A stretch of DNA of 64,000 nt from Sporobacter sp963677825 (GTDB lineage Bacteria > Bacillota > Clostridia > Oscillospirales > Oscillospiraceae). Below the pieces are notes generated by a model, which worked only from the letters and a program-made list of their open reading frames with translations, was not told the DNA's origin and made no database searches. Shown here one piece after another: positions 17,188 through 25,627 of this stretch; positions within the stretch are counted from its first letter, which is position 1, and each line of letters begins with the position of its first letter. The stretch spans positions 744,001-808,000 of the forward strand of contig CAXXEF010000001.1 of the NCBI GenBank assembly GCA_963677825.2. The letters are read 5' to 3'. The translations under genes were made by a program, and so were the position numbers.

Positions 17188-17232
17188 AATGCCCGGAAGA
17201 AATATCTGTCGTACGATGCTCTTCCGGGCATT
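17188..17232 (+). terminator. Hairpin terminator or attenuator before the activase gene
   Basis: AATGCCCGGAAGA (17188-17200) pairs with TCTTCCGGGCATT (17220-17232) over 13 base pairs, followed by CGTTTTAAT. It lies in the 161-base gap between the ferredoxin and the activase, so it could set activase expression below that of the redox pair. Confidence 0.65.
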
Positions 17233-17269
17233 CGTTTTAATAGCTCTAGCGTCATTCGGAGGCTGAAAT

Positions 17270-18199
17270 ATGGATAGTAAAGTTGGGGTCGTTTTCAATA
17301 TCGTTCACGGCTCATTTGTCGATGGTTTTGGGGTAAGGACGACGGTGTTTTTGAAGGGTTGTCCGCTAAGCTGTCTTTGGTGCTGCAACCCCGAGGGGCA
17401 GAAAACGCATCCGGAGCTGAAGTTTATCGCTGACGCCTGCAACAAATGCGGCAAATGCATTGACGTGTGCCCGGTCGAAGCGATTTCCTTTGATAGCACC
17501 TCGCCGGAGAAGCAGCTGGTGATCGACAGGCGCTTATGCACAAACTGCGGAAAATGCGTCGACGTCTGCTATAAGGGCGCTTTAGAGATGACCGGTAAAT
17601 ACATGACCGTCGAGGAAGTAATGGCCATCATCAAAAAAGACGAGCCGTATTACCGGCAGTCCGGCGGCGGCGTAACAATCGGCGGCGGCGAAGCATCTTT
17701 GCAGTCGGAATTTACGCTTGCGCTGATCCGGGAGTGTAAAAAGAACTACATACACACGGCGGTTGATACCTGCGGCTATACCTTGACCGACGAGGCCTTC
17801 GACGTCTTAAAGGAAGCTGATTTACTGCTGTTTGACCTCAAAGGCATGGATCCGCAAGCCCATATTAAGAACACAGGCGTTTCAAATGATATAATTCTGA
17901 GCTACCTGCGCAAGTTGGATCGTTTAAAAAAGCCAATCATTATCCGCATACCGCTCATTCCCGGTTATAACGATTCTGAAGAGGCGCTCATCTCAATGGC
18001 GGCATTTCTAAGCGACTTGACATCTGTCGAACGGGTTGATATTATATCATTTCATGAATATGGCAAAATCAAATACGATGAGCTCGGAATGACTTATCAA
18101 CTAAACCATCTGGCCAGCAATATGATAACTGAGGACGCACGTAACAAAGCCAAGCAGATATTCATCGACCACGGCCTACACGTTCAATTCGGCGGCTGA
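17270..18199 (+). CDS. Glycyl radical enzyme-activating enzyme (radical SAM)
   Basis: A 309-residue radical SAM activase of the PflA type. The SAM cluster motif Cys31-x3-Cys35-x2-Cys38 (CPLSCLWC) is intact. It is followed by two extra ferredoxin clusters (Cys57, 60, 63, 67 and Cys90, 93, 96, 100), the inserted domain typical of activases of non-PFL glycyl radical enzymes. The GGE-type SAM-binding segment is seen as VTIGGGEASLQ. It should abstract hydrogen from the GRE radical glycine, yet the only GRE in the window has Thr there. GGAGGCTGAAAT precedes the ATG. The Lrp gene starts 21 bases after its stop. Confidence 0.93.
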   Translation: MDSKVGVVFNIVHGSFVDGFGVRTTVFLKGCPLSCLWCCNPEGQKTHPELKFIADACNKCGKCIDVCPVEAISFDSTSPEKQLVIDRRLCTNCGKCVDVCYKGALEMTGKYMTVEEVMAIIKKDEPYYRQSGGGVTIGGGEASLQSEFTLALIRECKKNYIHTAVDTCGYTLTDEAFDVLKEADLLLFDLKGMDPQAHIKNTGVSNDIILSYLRKLDRLKKPIIIRIPLIPGYNDSEEALISMAAFLSDLTSVERVDIISFHEYGKIKYDELGMTYQLNHLASNMITEDARNKAKQIFIDHGLHVQFGG

Positions 18200-18220
18200 C
18201 TAGAATTTTGGGGGAACACA

Positions 18221-19177
18221 ATGCTTGACAACACCAGTTTTCAGATTTTGAAGGCTTTGACAAAGGATGGCCGCTATAGCTTTACTAAGCTTGCAAAAGA
18301 GCTCAAGATAAAACCATCCACGGTTTCAAGCAAGGTCAACAAAATGCTGGAGGATGACCTGATCTCCATCCAGGCGGTACCCAACCCCTTTAAAATCGGG
18401 TATAAATTTCAAGTTGTTATTGCGCTGAACGTCAGTCTTAACCATATAGACGCCGTATGTGACGCATTAATGGATAATCCCTATATCAGTTCAATTGCCG
18501 TCATGTACGGTCGGTTTGATATTCTGATCCTCGCTGAGTTCCCGGATACGGACAAACTCAACAAGCTTGTCCGTGGCGAGATGCCGTATATAGACGGCGT
18601 GTATCGGATCGATACCTTTTTCATATCGGAACGTAAAAAAAGCTATGAGCGGATTTTTAGTCCTGATTCCCTGGTCGACGATCCGGTGCATATTGACACC
18701 ATAGATGAGAACCTGATTTCTGAGCTGCGTAAAAACGGACGCGCTAATCTCAATCAGCTGGCTACAAAATACAGCATCAGCACCGCCTCCGTGACACGCA
18801 GGGTTGCCAATCTTATTAAAAAAGATATTATGAAAATCACGGTCGTTCCCAACCACACGAAGCTTTTGGGGTTTACAGCTGTCGCTTATCTGATTATCGA
18901 CGCCGAAGCAAGAAAAGTGAATGATATTTGCGAGCAGCTGTCTGTATTCCCCGAAGTCCACAGCGTCATGACTTTAATCAACCGTTACAATATTCTCGCC
19001 ATTCTCGTTTTATCGGATCATGATGCTTTGCATAAGTTTATTACGAATAAGGTTTCACTGATTAATGGCGTTAACGAAGTAGAAACGCTAATCCGCGCTG
19101 AGCTTAAAAAGCGCACTTACGTGTATATTGACGAGAGCCAATTCCTGAGCAGTCAGCAAAACACACCAGGAACTTAA
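18221..19177 (+). CDS. Double-length Lrp/AsnC-type regulator
   Basis: A 318-residue protein made of two Lrp/AsnC units in tandem: helix-turn-helix (residues 5-50), RAM/ligand domain (60-145), second helix-turn-helix (165-212) and second RAM domain (222-305). The repeats are visible in FQILKALTKDGRYSFTKLAK versus NLISELRKNGRANLNQLATK. Ordinary Lrp proteins have one unit of about 150 residues. Covalent tandem units also occur in siroheme decarboxylase (AhbA/AhbB-type) proteins, but no heme genes are near. As the last gene of the activase operon it is probably the local regulator, sensing a pathway acid or amino acid. Confidence 0.85.
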   Translation: MLDNTSFQILKALTKDGRYSFTKLAKELKIKPSTVSSKVNKMLEDDLISIQAVPNPFKIGYKFQVVIALNVSLNHIDAVCDALMDNPYISSIAVMYGRFDILILAEFPDTDKLNKLVRGEMPYIDGVYRIDTFFISERKKSYERIFSPDSLVDDPVHIDTIDENLISELRKNGRANLNQLATKYSISTASVTRRVANLIKKDIMKITVVPNHTKLLGFTAVAYLIIDAEARKVNDICEQLSVFPEVHSVMTLINRYNILAILVLSDHDALHKFITNKVSLINGVNEVETLIRAELKKRTYVYIDESQFLSSQQNTPGT

Positions 19178-19215
19178 GGCCGTTTCCTAAACTGCCTCTA
19201 ATGCTAAGCACATTA

Positions 19216-19266
19216 TAATCCCCGGTTATGCGGAATATTACCGCACAGCCGGGGATTACTGTTTTT
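19216..19266. terminator. Terminator between converging lrp and pucR genes
   Basis: TAATCCCCGG (19216-19225) pairs with CCGGGGATTA (19249-19258), with an inner TGCGG/CCGCA stem; a T5 run follows at 19262-19266 on the plus strand. It ends the plus-strand activase operon and can also serve the opposing gene. Confidence 0.8.
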
Positions 19267-19271
19267 GCGTA

Positions 19272-20801
19272 TCATTTATCCAGGATTTTAAAGGATATGG
19301 CCAAATACAGCCGTTCGTCCGACGAATCAAAATTGATATTTACAAGTTCCTGAATTCGGTCCAGCCTGTAATGAAACGTGCTGCGATTGATAAACAGTCT
19401 CTTGGCGGATTCCGCTGCATTGAATTTGCATTCAATGTAAATATGCAGGGTTTTGTAGTATTCCGTACCTTTTTCACTATCGTGCTCCATCAGCGCCAAA
19501 AGCTTGTTGCTGCAGATCTCTTCCGGCTCATAGCCGTTCTTACAGCTTTGAATCATATAGTCCAGGACATAATCGTCAAATCTGTGGTACCAGAACGACG
19601 TATCTTTCAAAGAACCGTATTCGATGGCTGTCTCCGTCTGCTCATAGGCCGAACGCAAATGTTTGATACCACGAAAAGCGCGGCTAACGCCTGCAATCAG
19701 TAGGTTATCTCTTAAAAAATATGCCAGTGTCAGGAAAAAGTCGAGCTTGCCGGAGTCACTGAATTTATTCATATTTGAAAGCATCAACAGATGGTCCATA
19801 TAAATAAAGCAGATACTTCCCTGCCATTTTTTATCCACTTTAAAACTGAGATATTTGGCGTAAAGATTCTTTTCTTTATTAGGTCTGGGTCTAAACTGAA
19901 TCAGCCGCAGCTGGTCCCGGGTGTCCCACCCGTTTTCCTGGAGAACTTGCTCCCATTGCTTTTCTGATATCAGCTTATTGTTTAAACTGTCCTGCAGAAT
20001 ATTCACGGCGCTGTTTTTTGAAATTTCAGCAATATCAAACGATGAATATTTATTGAATAGCTGTTCAGCGTAAATATACAGGTGCTCCAGAATCGCTTGA
20101 TTATAACGCTGAAAGTCATTTCCTTCCGTATTGAGTTTAATCGCTATTCGTCCGGCGTATTCGCCGTCTTTGTTAAAAATATTCCGGCTTATCGACTTAC
20201 CGTCGCTGCTGTTCAGCTCATAATAATCCTGCATTTTACAGATATATGCATAATCGACAGCGGTGATGAAGTTGTTAAATGCGTCTAATGACAATCGGTT
20301 ATCGTCGTCCACGTGATCGCCATATCCCAGTTCTGCCGACAGCGCTGAAGACGCAACCATCTGAAACTCTTTATCAACGATCGCTATCGGCTCAACGATG
20401 ACGTTATCGCAGCAGTTAATCAGCTCCTGAAAGCTGCCATTTTCGTACAGGACGCTTTTTAAAGATTGATCCCATTTTTCAAAAGTATTAAATACGCGGC
20501 TGAGATAATTGCTGATACGAACGAGCGGTACGTCTTGTTCAATCACGATGACCGCTTCCCCGCAGCTAGGGTGCTTCTCCAGCTGACCGACACAGACAAA
20601 CAACGCGGCGCCGCAGCCGGGCTCGTCCGGCAAACTTTCCAAATCGTGGGCGCTAATGACTACGACATGATCGGACAGCTCCATACCGTTCTCATACAGT
20701 ATCGGATAGCTGTGTCCTGCCGGCAGGGTGCTGCAGTTTAAAGAGCATACTGGATAAGTTATTGCCAGTTGATAGAGCAAAATATCCTGCGATAGTTTCA
20801 T
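19272..20801 (-). CDS. PucR/CdaR-type transcriptional regulator
   Basis: A 509-residue regulator of the PucR family. The N-terminal purine-catabolism-like sensor domain covers about residues 1-130, a GAF-like middle part follows, and the C-terminal PucR helix-turn-helix is clear in NAAESAKRLFINRSTFHYRL near residues 470-489. Such proteins usually activate catabolic operons in response to small metabolites. GGGAGGCGCGCT precedes the ATG. It is divergent from the first UroD-type gene with a 254-base gap containing palindromes, so it probably controls the methyltransferase-type operon. Confidence 0.85.
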   Translation of the reverse strand: MKLSQDILLYQLAITYPVCSLNCSTLPAGHSYPILYENGMELSDHVVVISAHDLESLPDEPGCGAALFVCVGQLEKHPSCGEAVIVIEQDVPLVRISNYLSRVFNTFEKWDQSLKSVLYENGSFQELINCCDNVIVEPIAIVDKEFQMVASSALSAELGYGDHVDDDNRLSLDAFNNFITAVDYAYICKMQDYYELNSSDGKSISRNIFNKDGEYAGRIAIKLNTEGNDFQRYNQAILEHLYIYAEQLFNKYSSFDIAEISKNSAVNILQDSLNNKLISEKQWEQVLQENGWDTRDQLRLIQFRPRPNKEKNLYAKYLSFKVDKKWQGSICFIYMDHLLMLSNMNKFSDSGKLDFFLTLAYFLRDNLLIAGVSRAFRGIKHLRSAYEQTETAIEYGSLKDTSFWYHRFDDYVLDYMIQSCKNGYEPEEICSNKLLALMEHDSEKGTEYYKTLHIYIECKFNAAESAKRLFINRSTFHYRLDRIQELVNINFDSSDERLYLAISFKILDK

Positions 20802-20868
20802 AGCGCGCCTCCCTCCGGCCTGCCAGCCGGATGATATGTTTAATGTAACATTTTTGCTAGAATATTAC

Positions 20869-20946
20869 AACCCCCGCATTACGACACTGTGTTGTAACGC
20901 GGGGGTTAATTTTGCGTCATCATACGGCATTTACATTTCCGGAAAT
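20869..20946. promoter_or_regulatory. Palindromes in the pucR-uroD divergent region
   Basis: AACCCCCGC (20869-20877) and GCGGGGGTT (20899-20907) form a strong hairpin with TAATTTT after it on the plus strand. A perfect 12-base palindrome ATTTCCGGAAAT lies at 20935-20946. The hairpin may attenuate readthrough into the uroD operon; the palindrome is a candidate regulator site. No promoter could be fixed with confidence. Confidence 0.45.
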
Positions 20947-21055
20947 TATTCTTATTATATTTATATAGTATAAGCGTGATTATTGCGTCATACAGATGTA
21001 AATATTGCACAAATTTTTACTTGAACATTCGTCGCATAGAAAGGAGCTCTTACAC

Positions 21056-22162
21056 ATGATGTCTCCCGCATTTAAACTCGACGAGTTGACCGTCGTTTCC
21101 GAAATTCAAGGTATCTTCGGCGGACCTCCCTCGCCGGTTTTTAACTATCCGGTCAGTCCTAAAAAGGCCGTCAGGGCACTTTTTGATAGAAAGCCGATTT
21201 GGCAGGTTATGACCACGCTGGGGCCGGAAGCAAAGATGTTTAACCCGTCCTGCAACCCGGACTGTGTTGCCCGAGCTTCCATTTTCGATGCGACAGTTGT
21301 TGAGGGTGTAAGTAATCTCAGCGGCGGAAAAGATCTGTTCGGCATCGAGTGGGAATACATCCCCGCTGCGATGGGCTGTATGGTTCGCCCCGGCAAGCCT
21401 TTTATCTCTGACGCCAACGAGATTAAAGACAAGGTCACATGGCCTGATATTGAAAGCTGGGATTGGGTCGGCTGCCAAAAAGCCAACGAGCGCTATTTTG
21501 ATGACAATCTGGCTAACTGCACGACGCTGTTAAACGGCTATTTTGAACGGCTTATCTCTTTCATGGACTTTGAAGGCGCCATTCTCGCTTTATGTGACGA
21601 AGACCAGCAGGAAGCCGTTAACACATTCTTTGATAAATTGACCGACCTGTACATACATTTATGTGATCTTCATCTGCAGTATTTTCCGCAGATCGATAAT
21701 TTTGTACTGCATGACGACTGGGCCGCCCAGAAAGACACGTTTTTCTCACCGGCCGTCTGCCGGGAAATGATCGTCCCTCATATGAAGCGCCTGACCGCAC
21801 ACGTCCACTCAAAGAACTGTTATATCGAGTTGCACAGCTGCGGCAATAACATCAAGCAGGTACCAAACATGATTGAGGCCGGCTTTGATTCCTGGTGTCC
21901 GCAGGGCATCAACGACGTGGAGAAAATCTATGATCTGTACGGCGATCAGATCATTATCGGCACGATGCCGAAGCATTACGACGTGGATAACGCTTCTGAA
22001 GAGGAGCAGCGCGCCGTCGCCAAAGCGTATGCCGACAAATACTGCCGGCCGGATAAGCCGTCCTTTTTAAGCATGCACGCGGCTTTTCCGAAAAACCTGC
22101 TGACGCCTGCCGTCCGGGAGGAAATCTATAAGCAATCCCGCATTAATTATAGCAAGGGTTAA
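21056..22162 (+). CDS. UroD/MtaA-family protein 1 (methyltransferase fold)
   Basis: A 368-residue member of the uroporphyrinogen decarboxylase superfamily, the fold shared by UroD and by zinc methyltransferases such as MtaA/MtbA/CmuA. The zinc-type motif HSCGN is visible near residue 262, followed by a Cys in SWCPQGINDVEKI. It lacks UroD-type heme context and is more likely a corrinoid or thiol methyltransferase. The ATG at 21056 is chosen because AAGGAG lies nine bases upstream; an in-frame ATG at 21005 has no such signal. It is the first gene of a plus-strand cluster with a second UroD-type gene 62 bases on. Confidence 0.8.
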   Translation: MMSPAFKLDELTVVSEIQGIFGGPPSPVFNYPVSPKKAVRALFDRKPIWQVMTTLGPEAKMFNPSCNPDCVARASIFDATVVEGVSNLSGGKDLFGIEWEYIPAAMGCMVRPGKPFISDANEIKDKVTWPDIESWDWVGCQKANERYFDDNLANCTTLLNGYFERLISFMDFEGAILALCDEDQQEAVNTFFDKLTDLYIHLCDLHLQYFPQIDNFVLHDDWAAQKDTFFSPAVCREMIVPHMKRLTAHVHSKNCYIELHSCGNNIKQVPNMIEAGFDSWCPQGINDVEKIYDLYGDQIIIGTMPKHYDVDNASEEEQRAVAKAYADKYCRPDKPSFLSMHAAFPKNLLTPAVREEIYKQSRINYSKG

Positions 22163-22224
22163 CCTTCGGCAGATCAGGCACGCCGTTAAGCTGACATTTG
22201 TAAATCAAACATAGAAGAGGTTGT

Positions 22225-23241
22225 ATGATGACTGAAAAAGAAAATTTTGAAATGATCCTACGCGGTGAGCAGCCGGAATGGGTGCCGCTGTTTGCCGTCG
22301 GTCCGCGCGCAGACGGCAAGCCCGCCCCTGTCGCCGTCGTGTTCCCGGGTATCCTCAGCGTTAATATAACAGGTATCGGCTCTGTAACAGACATATGGGG
22401 CGTCACGCATGTGCCTGTTCCAGAGGCGGCAAACGCCAAGCTGCCCGAACCGAATAACTTCATCCTAAAAGATATCCGCCAGTGGCGGGACGTGATCAAG
22501 GCGCCCGACATTTCCGGGATTGACTGGGAATCCATGGCAAAAAAAGACCTGGAGTGGTTCCACGCCAATCACGAGGATTCTTTGGTGAGTCTCGGCATTC
22601 ATAATGGTTATTTTCAGCACCTGATGGCCTTCATGGGCTTTACCGAAGGCCTGTGCGCCATGTACGAGGAACCGGAAGAAGTCCTGGCGCTGATGGAATA
22701 CTTGTGCGACTTCTTTACTGAGGTCACAAATAGATGTATTGATTATTATAAGCCCGATATTATCGACATGGCCGATGATATCGCCGCTTGGAAAAGTCCT
22801 TTTATGTCGCTCGACATGTACAGGGAGCTGATCCGGCCGGCCACAGCCCGTCAGGCCAAGACCGCCACCGACCGCGGGCTGCCGATTGCCATGCACTGCT
22901 GCGGTCACTGCGATGATTTCATCGACGACTGGATTGATTTCGGGGTTAAACTATGGAACCCGGCGCAGACCATTAACGATCTGGACGCTGTTAAGAAAAA
23001 GTACGGCAACAGCCTCGTCATCTGCGGCGGCTGGGACGGTATCGGCGAACTGGCTGATCCCAACGTTACGGAAGAAACCGTCAAGGAATCTGTTTACAGA
23101 ACGATCGACCGGTATGCGCCCGGCGGCGGCTATGCGTTTATGGGCAGCTATCTTGGCCCGCTCGGCGATCAAGAAGTTGCCAAGAAAAACAAATGGCTGC
23201 AGGAAGCCGCTACTGCGTACGGCAGTACGTTCTATCAATAA
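22225..23241 (+). CDS. UroD/MtaA-family protein 2
   Basis: A 338-residue UroD-superfamily protein, clearly paralogous to the minus-strand gene at 26618-27634 (shared TEKENxxMxLRGExPEW start, IKAPDISGxDWE and PGGGYxF segments). The metal-type motif reads MHCCGHCDDF near residues 220-229, and the conserved NPAQT loop follows. Predicted role is methyl transfer from or to a small molecule, but the partner corrinoid protein usual for such enzymes is not encoded nearby. Double ATG start after GAAGAGG. Confidence 0.8.
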   Translation: MMTEKENFEMILRGEQPEWVPLFAVGPRADGKPAPVAVVFPGILSVNITGIGSVTDIWGVTHVPVPEAANAKLPEPNNFILKDIRQWRDVIKAPDISGIDWESMAKKDLEWFHANHEDSLVSLGIHNGYFQHLMAFMGFTEGLCAMYEEPEEVLALMEYLCDFFTEVTNRCIDYYKPDIIDMADDIAAWKSPFMSLDMYRELIRPATARQAKTATDRGLPIAMHCCGHCDDFIDDWIDFGVKLWNPAQTINDLDAVKKKYGNSLVICGGWDGIGELADPNVTEETVKESVYRTIDRYAPGGGYAFMGSYLGPLGDQEVAKKNKWLQEAATAYGSTFYQ

Positions 23242-23402
23242 CATACCAAACGTCCGCCGCCCTTGGTTAATTTTGCTGGTACTGTCATTTCATATACTTG
23301 GTTTACAGAAGAATGTTTAGCTGTCAGATTGAATCCTTGACACATTCGGTTTGACGACAAAACTGATAATAGTTTTATGAGCATTGTGAAAGGTGAGTGT
23401 TT

Positions 23403-25124
23403 ATGAAAGAAAAATTTACGTTAGAAGTTCTCAATCCGCGCAGCACGCGTAAGATGCTGCCGCCCCAAGGCCTAACCGCCCCTCGCCCGACAACTCTGAA
23501 TCACAAACGTGTTGCCATCATCCCCGACAAACCGGACAGCGATGTATTCTTAGACATGCTGGAGCAGCTTCTCTTCGAAAAATACCCGGATGCCATTATT
23601 TCCCGCGTTTTGGTCGACGCTTTTGCCAAGCCTGAAAAAGCTGTGGAGCAAATCGTCGGTAAATACGATGTATGGATAGAGGGTGTGAAGACGGCCGGAC
23701 ACTGGGAAATCGACAGAATGTCGCCGCTGGAAAAAGCCGGCGTACCCGGCGTCACGATCGTCGTGGACGAGTATCTGCCTCAGAGAAAGCGATTGGCTTT
23801 AGTAAGCGGCGTACCCGGCCTTAGAATCGCGACAGTAGTTACTGAGAAGTTTATGACTAACGGGGCGCTGCCGAAAAAGAATATGGCCGTAGCAAAAGAA
23901 GCTTTGGACCGCATCGTGCACGCCTTAACCGACCCCATAACAGATGAAGAAGCAAATCCGACCCCGTTTGAATACGATTACAGCAATCTTCGTTTCGAGG
24001 GTGACAACTTTGCCGACGCAAACGATCAATTCCAGGCATATTTTGCCGATAATGAAATGGGCGATGGCTTGGCACTCGTGCCGCCCACCCCGGAAGCTGT
24101 CAAGCACATGCTCAGTGGCACAAGCCGCGCGCCCGACGAGGTTTTAGGCATCATGGAGCCTGGATACGGCGTCGCCACGATCGAGAAAGTCGCGATTAAC
24201 GCGGTCATGGCCGGCGCGAAGCCTGAGTATCTGCCGGTTATCATTGCTGCCGTTGAGGGGCTTGTCGACCCGGACTTTGACGAATACCATATTCAAGTCT
24301 GCCATGTTGGTTCCGGCGCGCTGCTGATCGTCAACGGCCCGATTGCCGAGGAAATCGGCATGAACTGCAAGGGCGGATACTTAAACCCCGGCAACCGCGC
24401 CAACAGCACGATCGGCCGTGCTGTCAGCCTGTGCCTGATTAATATCGGCTGGGCCTTCTATAAAACGGAGCACTGTTTTGCAGGTACGGCAAACAGATAC
24501 TGTAACACCATTTTCTGCGAAAACGTAGAGGACAGCCCCTGGGAGTCGTTCGCTGTCGAACAAGGCTACTCGCCCGAGGACAACATTGTAACGATTGATG
24601 AAACGTTGGTGCCGATGTCGGGACCGGCGGGTACAATGTTCGCCAGGCCTCTGGCGGCGGATATTCAGCATCTGGCCGATTTACTGGGGACTTGGGCCGG
24701 TACGGAAACCATGCCGCAGCTTAACCTCAAAACAGGTAACAACACCTTATTAGTCTATCCCGCGCTCGCACGTCAATTGGCTGATGCGGGCTACACAAAA
24801 GGCAAGTTAAAAGACGAAATCATCAATCGCCGCAGACTGCCTTGGGATACACTGAGCGGCAGCGCGCAAAAGGGATATCTCGAGCTCGCCGAAGAAGGTA
24901 ATATCCCCTTGCTGAGCGTAGACGACTGTCAGCCCGGCCGCACAGTACCCTTGTTTAACCGCAACAGGCTGAGATTAATTGTGGTTGGTCCGATGGCCGG
25001 CAGGTCCATGCGGTATTACAGCTATGGCAATTACAAAAGCTCTATGCGTGGTTATGACTATACTGATCAGCCCTTTAATATGAAGAAGATTCATGGCGCG
25101 ACGCTGACAAAAGCAGGCAAATAG
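23403..25124 (+). CDS. UGSC-like two-domain protein of unknown function
   Basis: A 573-residue soluble protein. The N-terminal part (about residues 35-155) resembles the UGSC domain of a (seleno)protein family, but the redox U/C-G-S-C motif seems to be replaced (EGVKTAGHWEID). The C-terminal part has the conserved VATIEKVAINAVMAGAKPEY and GYLNPGNRANSTIGRA blocks found in long members of that family. No catalysed reaction is known. AAAGGTGAG precedes the ATG at 23403. It sits between UroD-type genes and an amidohydrolase, so a part in the same catabolic pathway is likely. Family assignment is from memory of conserved blocks and is moderate. Confidence 0.55.
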   Translation: MKEKFTLEVLNPRSTRKMLPPQGLTAPRPTTLNHKRVAIIPDKPDSDVFLDMLEQLLFEKYPDAIISRVLVDAFAKPEKAVEQIVGKYDVWIEGVKTAGHWEIDRMSPLEKAGVPGVTIVVDEYLPQRKRLALVSGVPGLRIATVVTEKFMTNGALPKKNMAVAKEALDRIVHALTDPITDEEANPTPFEYDYSNLRFEGDNFADANDQFQAYFADNEMGDGLALVPPTPEAVKHMLSGTSRAPDEVLGIMEPGYGVATIEKVAINAVMAGAKPEYLPVIIAAVEGLVDPDFDEYHIQVCHVGSGALLIVNGPIAEEIGMNCKGGYLNPGNRANSTIGRAVSLCLINIGWAFYKTEHCFAGTANRYCNTIFCENVEDSPWESFAVEQGYSPEDNIVTIDETLVPMSGPAGTMFARPLAADIQHLADLLGTWAGTETMPQLNLKTGNNTLLVYPALARQLADAGYTKGKLKDEIINRRRLPWDTLSGSAQKGYLELAEEGNIPLLSVDDCQPGRTVPLFNRNRLRLIVVGPMAGRSMRYYSYGNYKSSMRGYDYTDQPFNMKKIHGATLTKAGK

Positions 25125-25164
25125 GATTATGCCCATTGATTTAACGTAAGGAAGGAGAACACTT

Positions 25165-25344
25165 GTGGAACAAGCATCTATGATTCAAGTACCCGTTGAT
25201 GAGGACTTCAAAAAAGAGGTTGACGAACTGTTTACCAGCTTGGGATACGATACAAACGCGGCCATTCGTATGTTTTTAAGGCGCGCCCTTCAATGTCAGG
25301 GCTTACCCTTCGCCCTGAATTCCCGGAATTTGCATGGCTCCTGA
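25165..25344 (+). CDS. RelB/DinJ-like ribbon-helix-helix protein (orphan antitoxin-like)
   Basis: A 59-residue protein starting at GTG 25165 after AAGGAAGGAGAA. It reads IQVPVDEDFKKEVDELFTSL, then a GYDTNAAIRMFLRRAL helix and a QGLPFAL end, the usual RelB/DinJ antitoxin pattern (beta strand, two helices, LPF end). No toxin-sized partner frame follows before the amidohydrolase at 25628. It may be an orphan antitoxin or a small local DNA-binding regulator of the uroD cluster. Confidence 0.7.
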   Translation: MEQASMIQVPVDEDFKKEVDELFTSLGYDTNAAIRMFLRRALQCQGLPFALNSRNLHGS

Positions 25345-25627
25345 TCCGGTTGGCTTAAATATTAAAATATGGATCCATCCGCTTTACTTAGTTCCAGCAG
25401 AAAAACGTCCATGTTCGCATCCTTGCCGGTAAGCTCAGAAGCCTGCCGGCAAGGGAATGATCCGCAACGGCATCATCATTTGCCGGCGCAGCTTTATTGT
25501 TACCGCTCCCCTGCCGCTGTATCGTATGGCGGCGCGGCGCTTCTGCGATCTTGAATATCCGGCTATGATGACACGTCAGTATCAATGTAGTTGAAGTATT
25601 AGCATAATGAAAGGAATGAATATCAGT
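25345..25627. other. Gap with GC-rich inverted repeats
   Basis: No gene is supported in these 283 bases. A 9-base-pair inverted repeat (CCTTGCCGG, 25431-25439; CCGGCAAGG, 25446-25454) and further CCGGC/GCCGG segments suggest folded RNA. It separates the RelB-like gene from the amidohydrolase. Confidence 0.4.
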
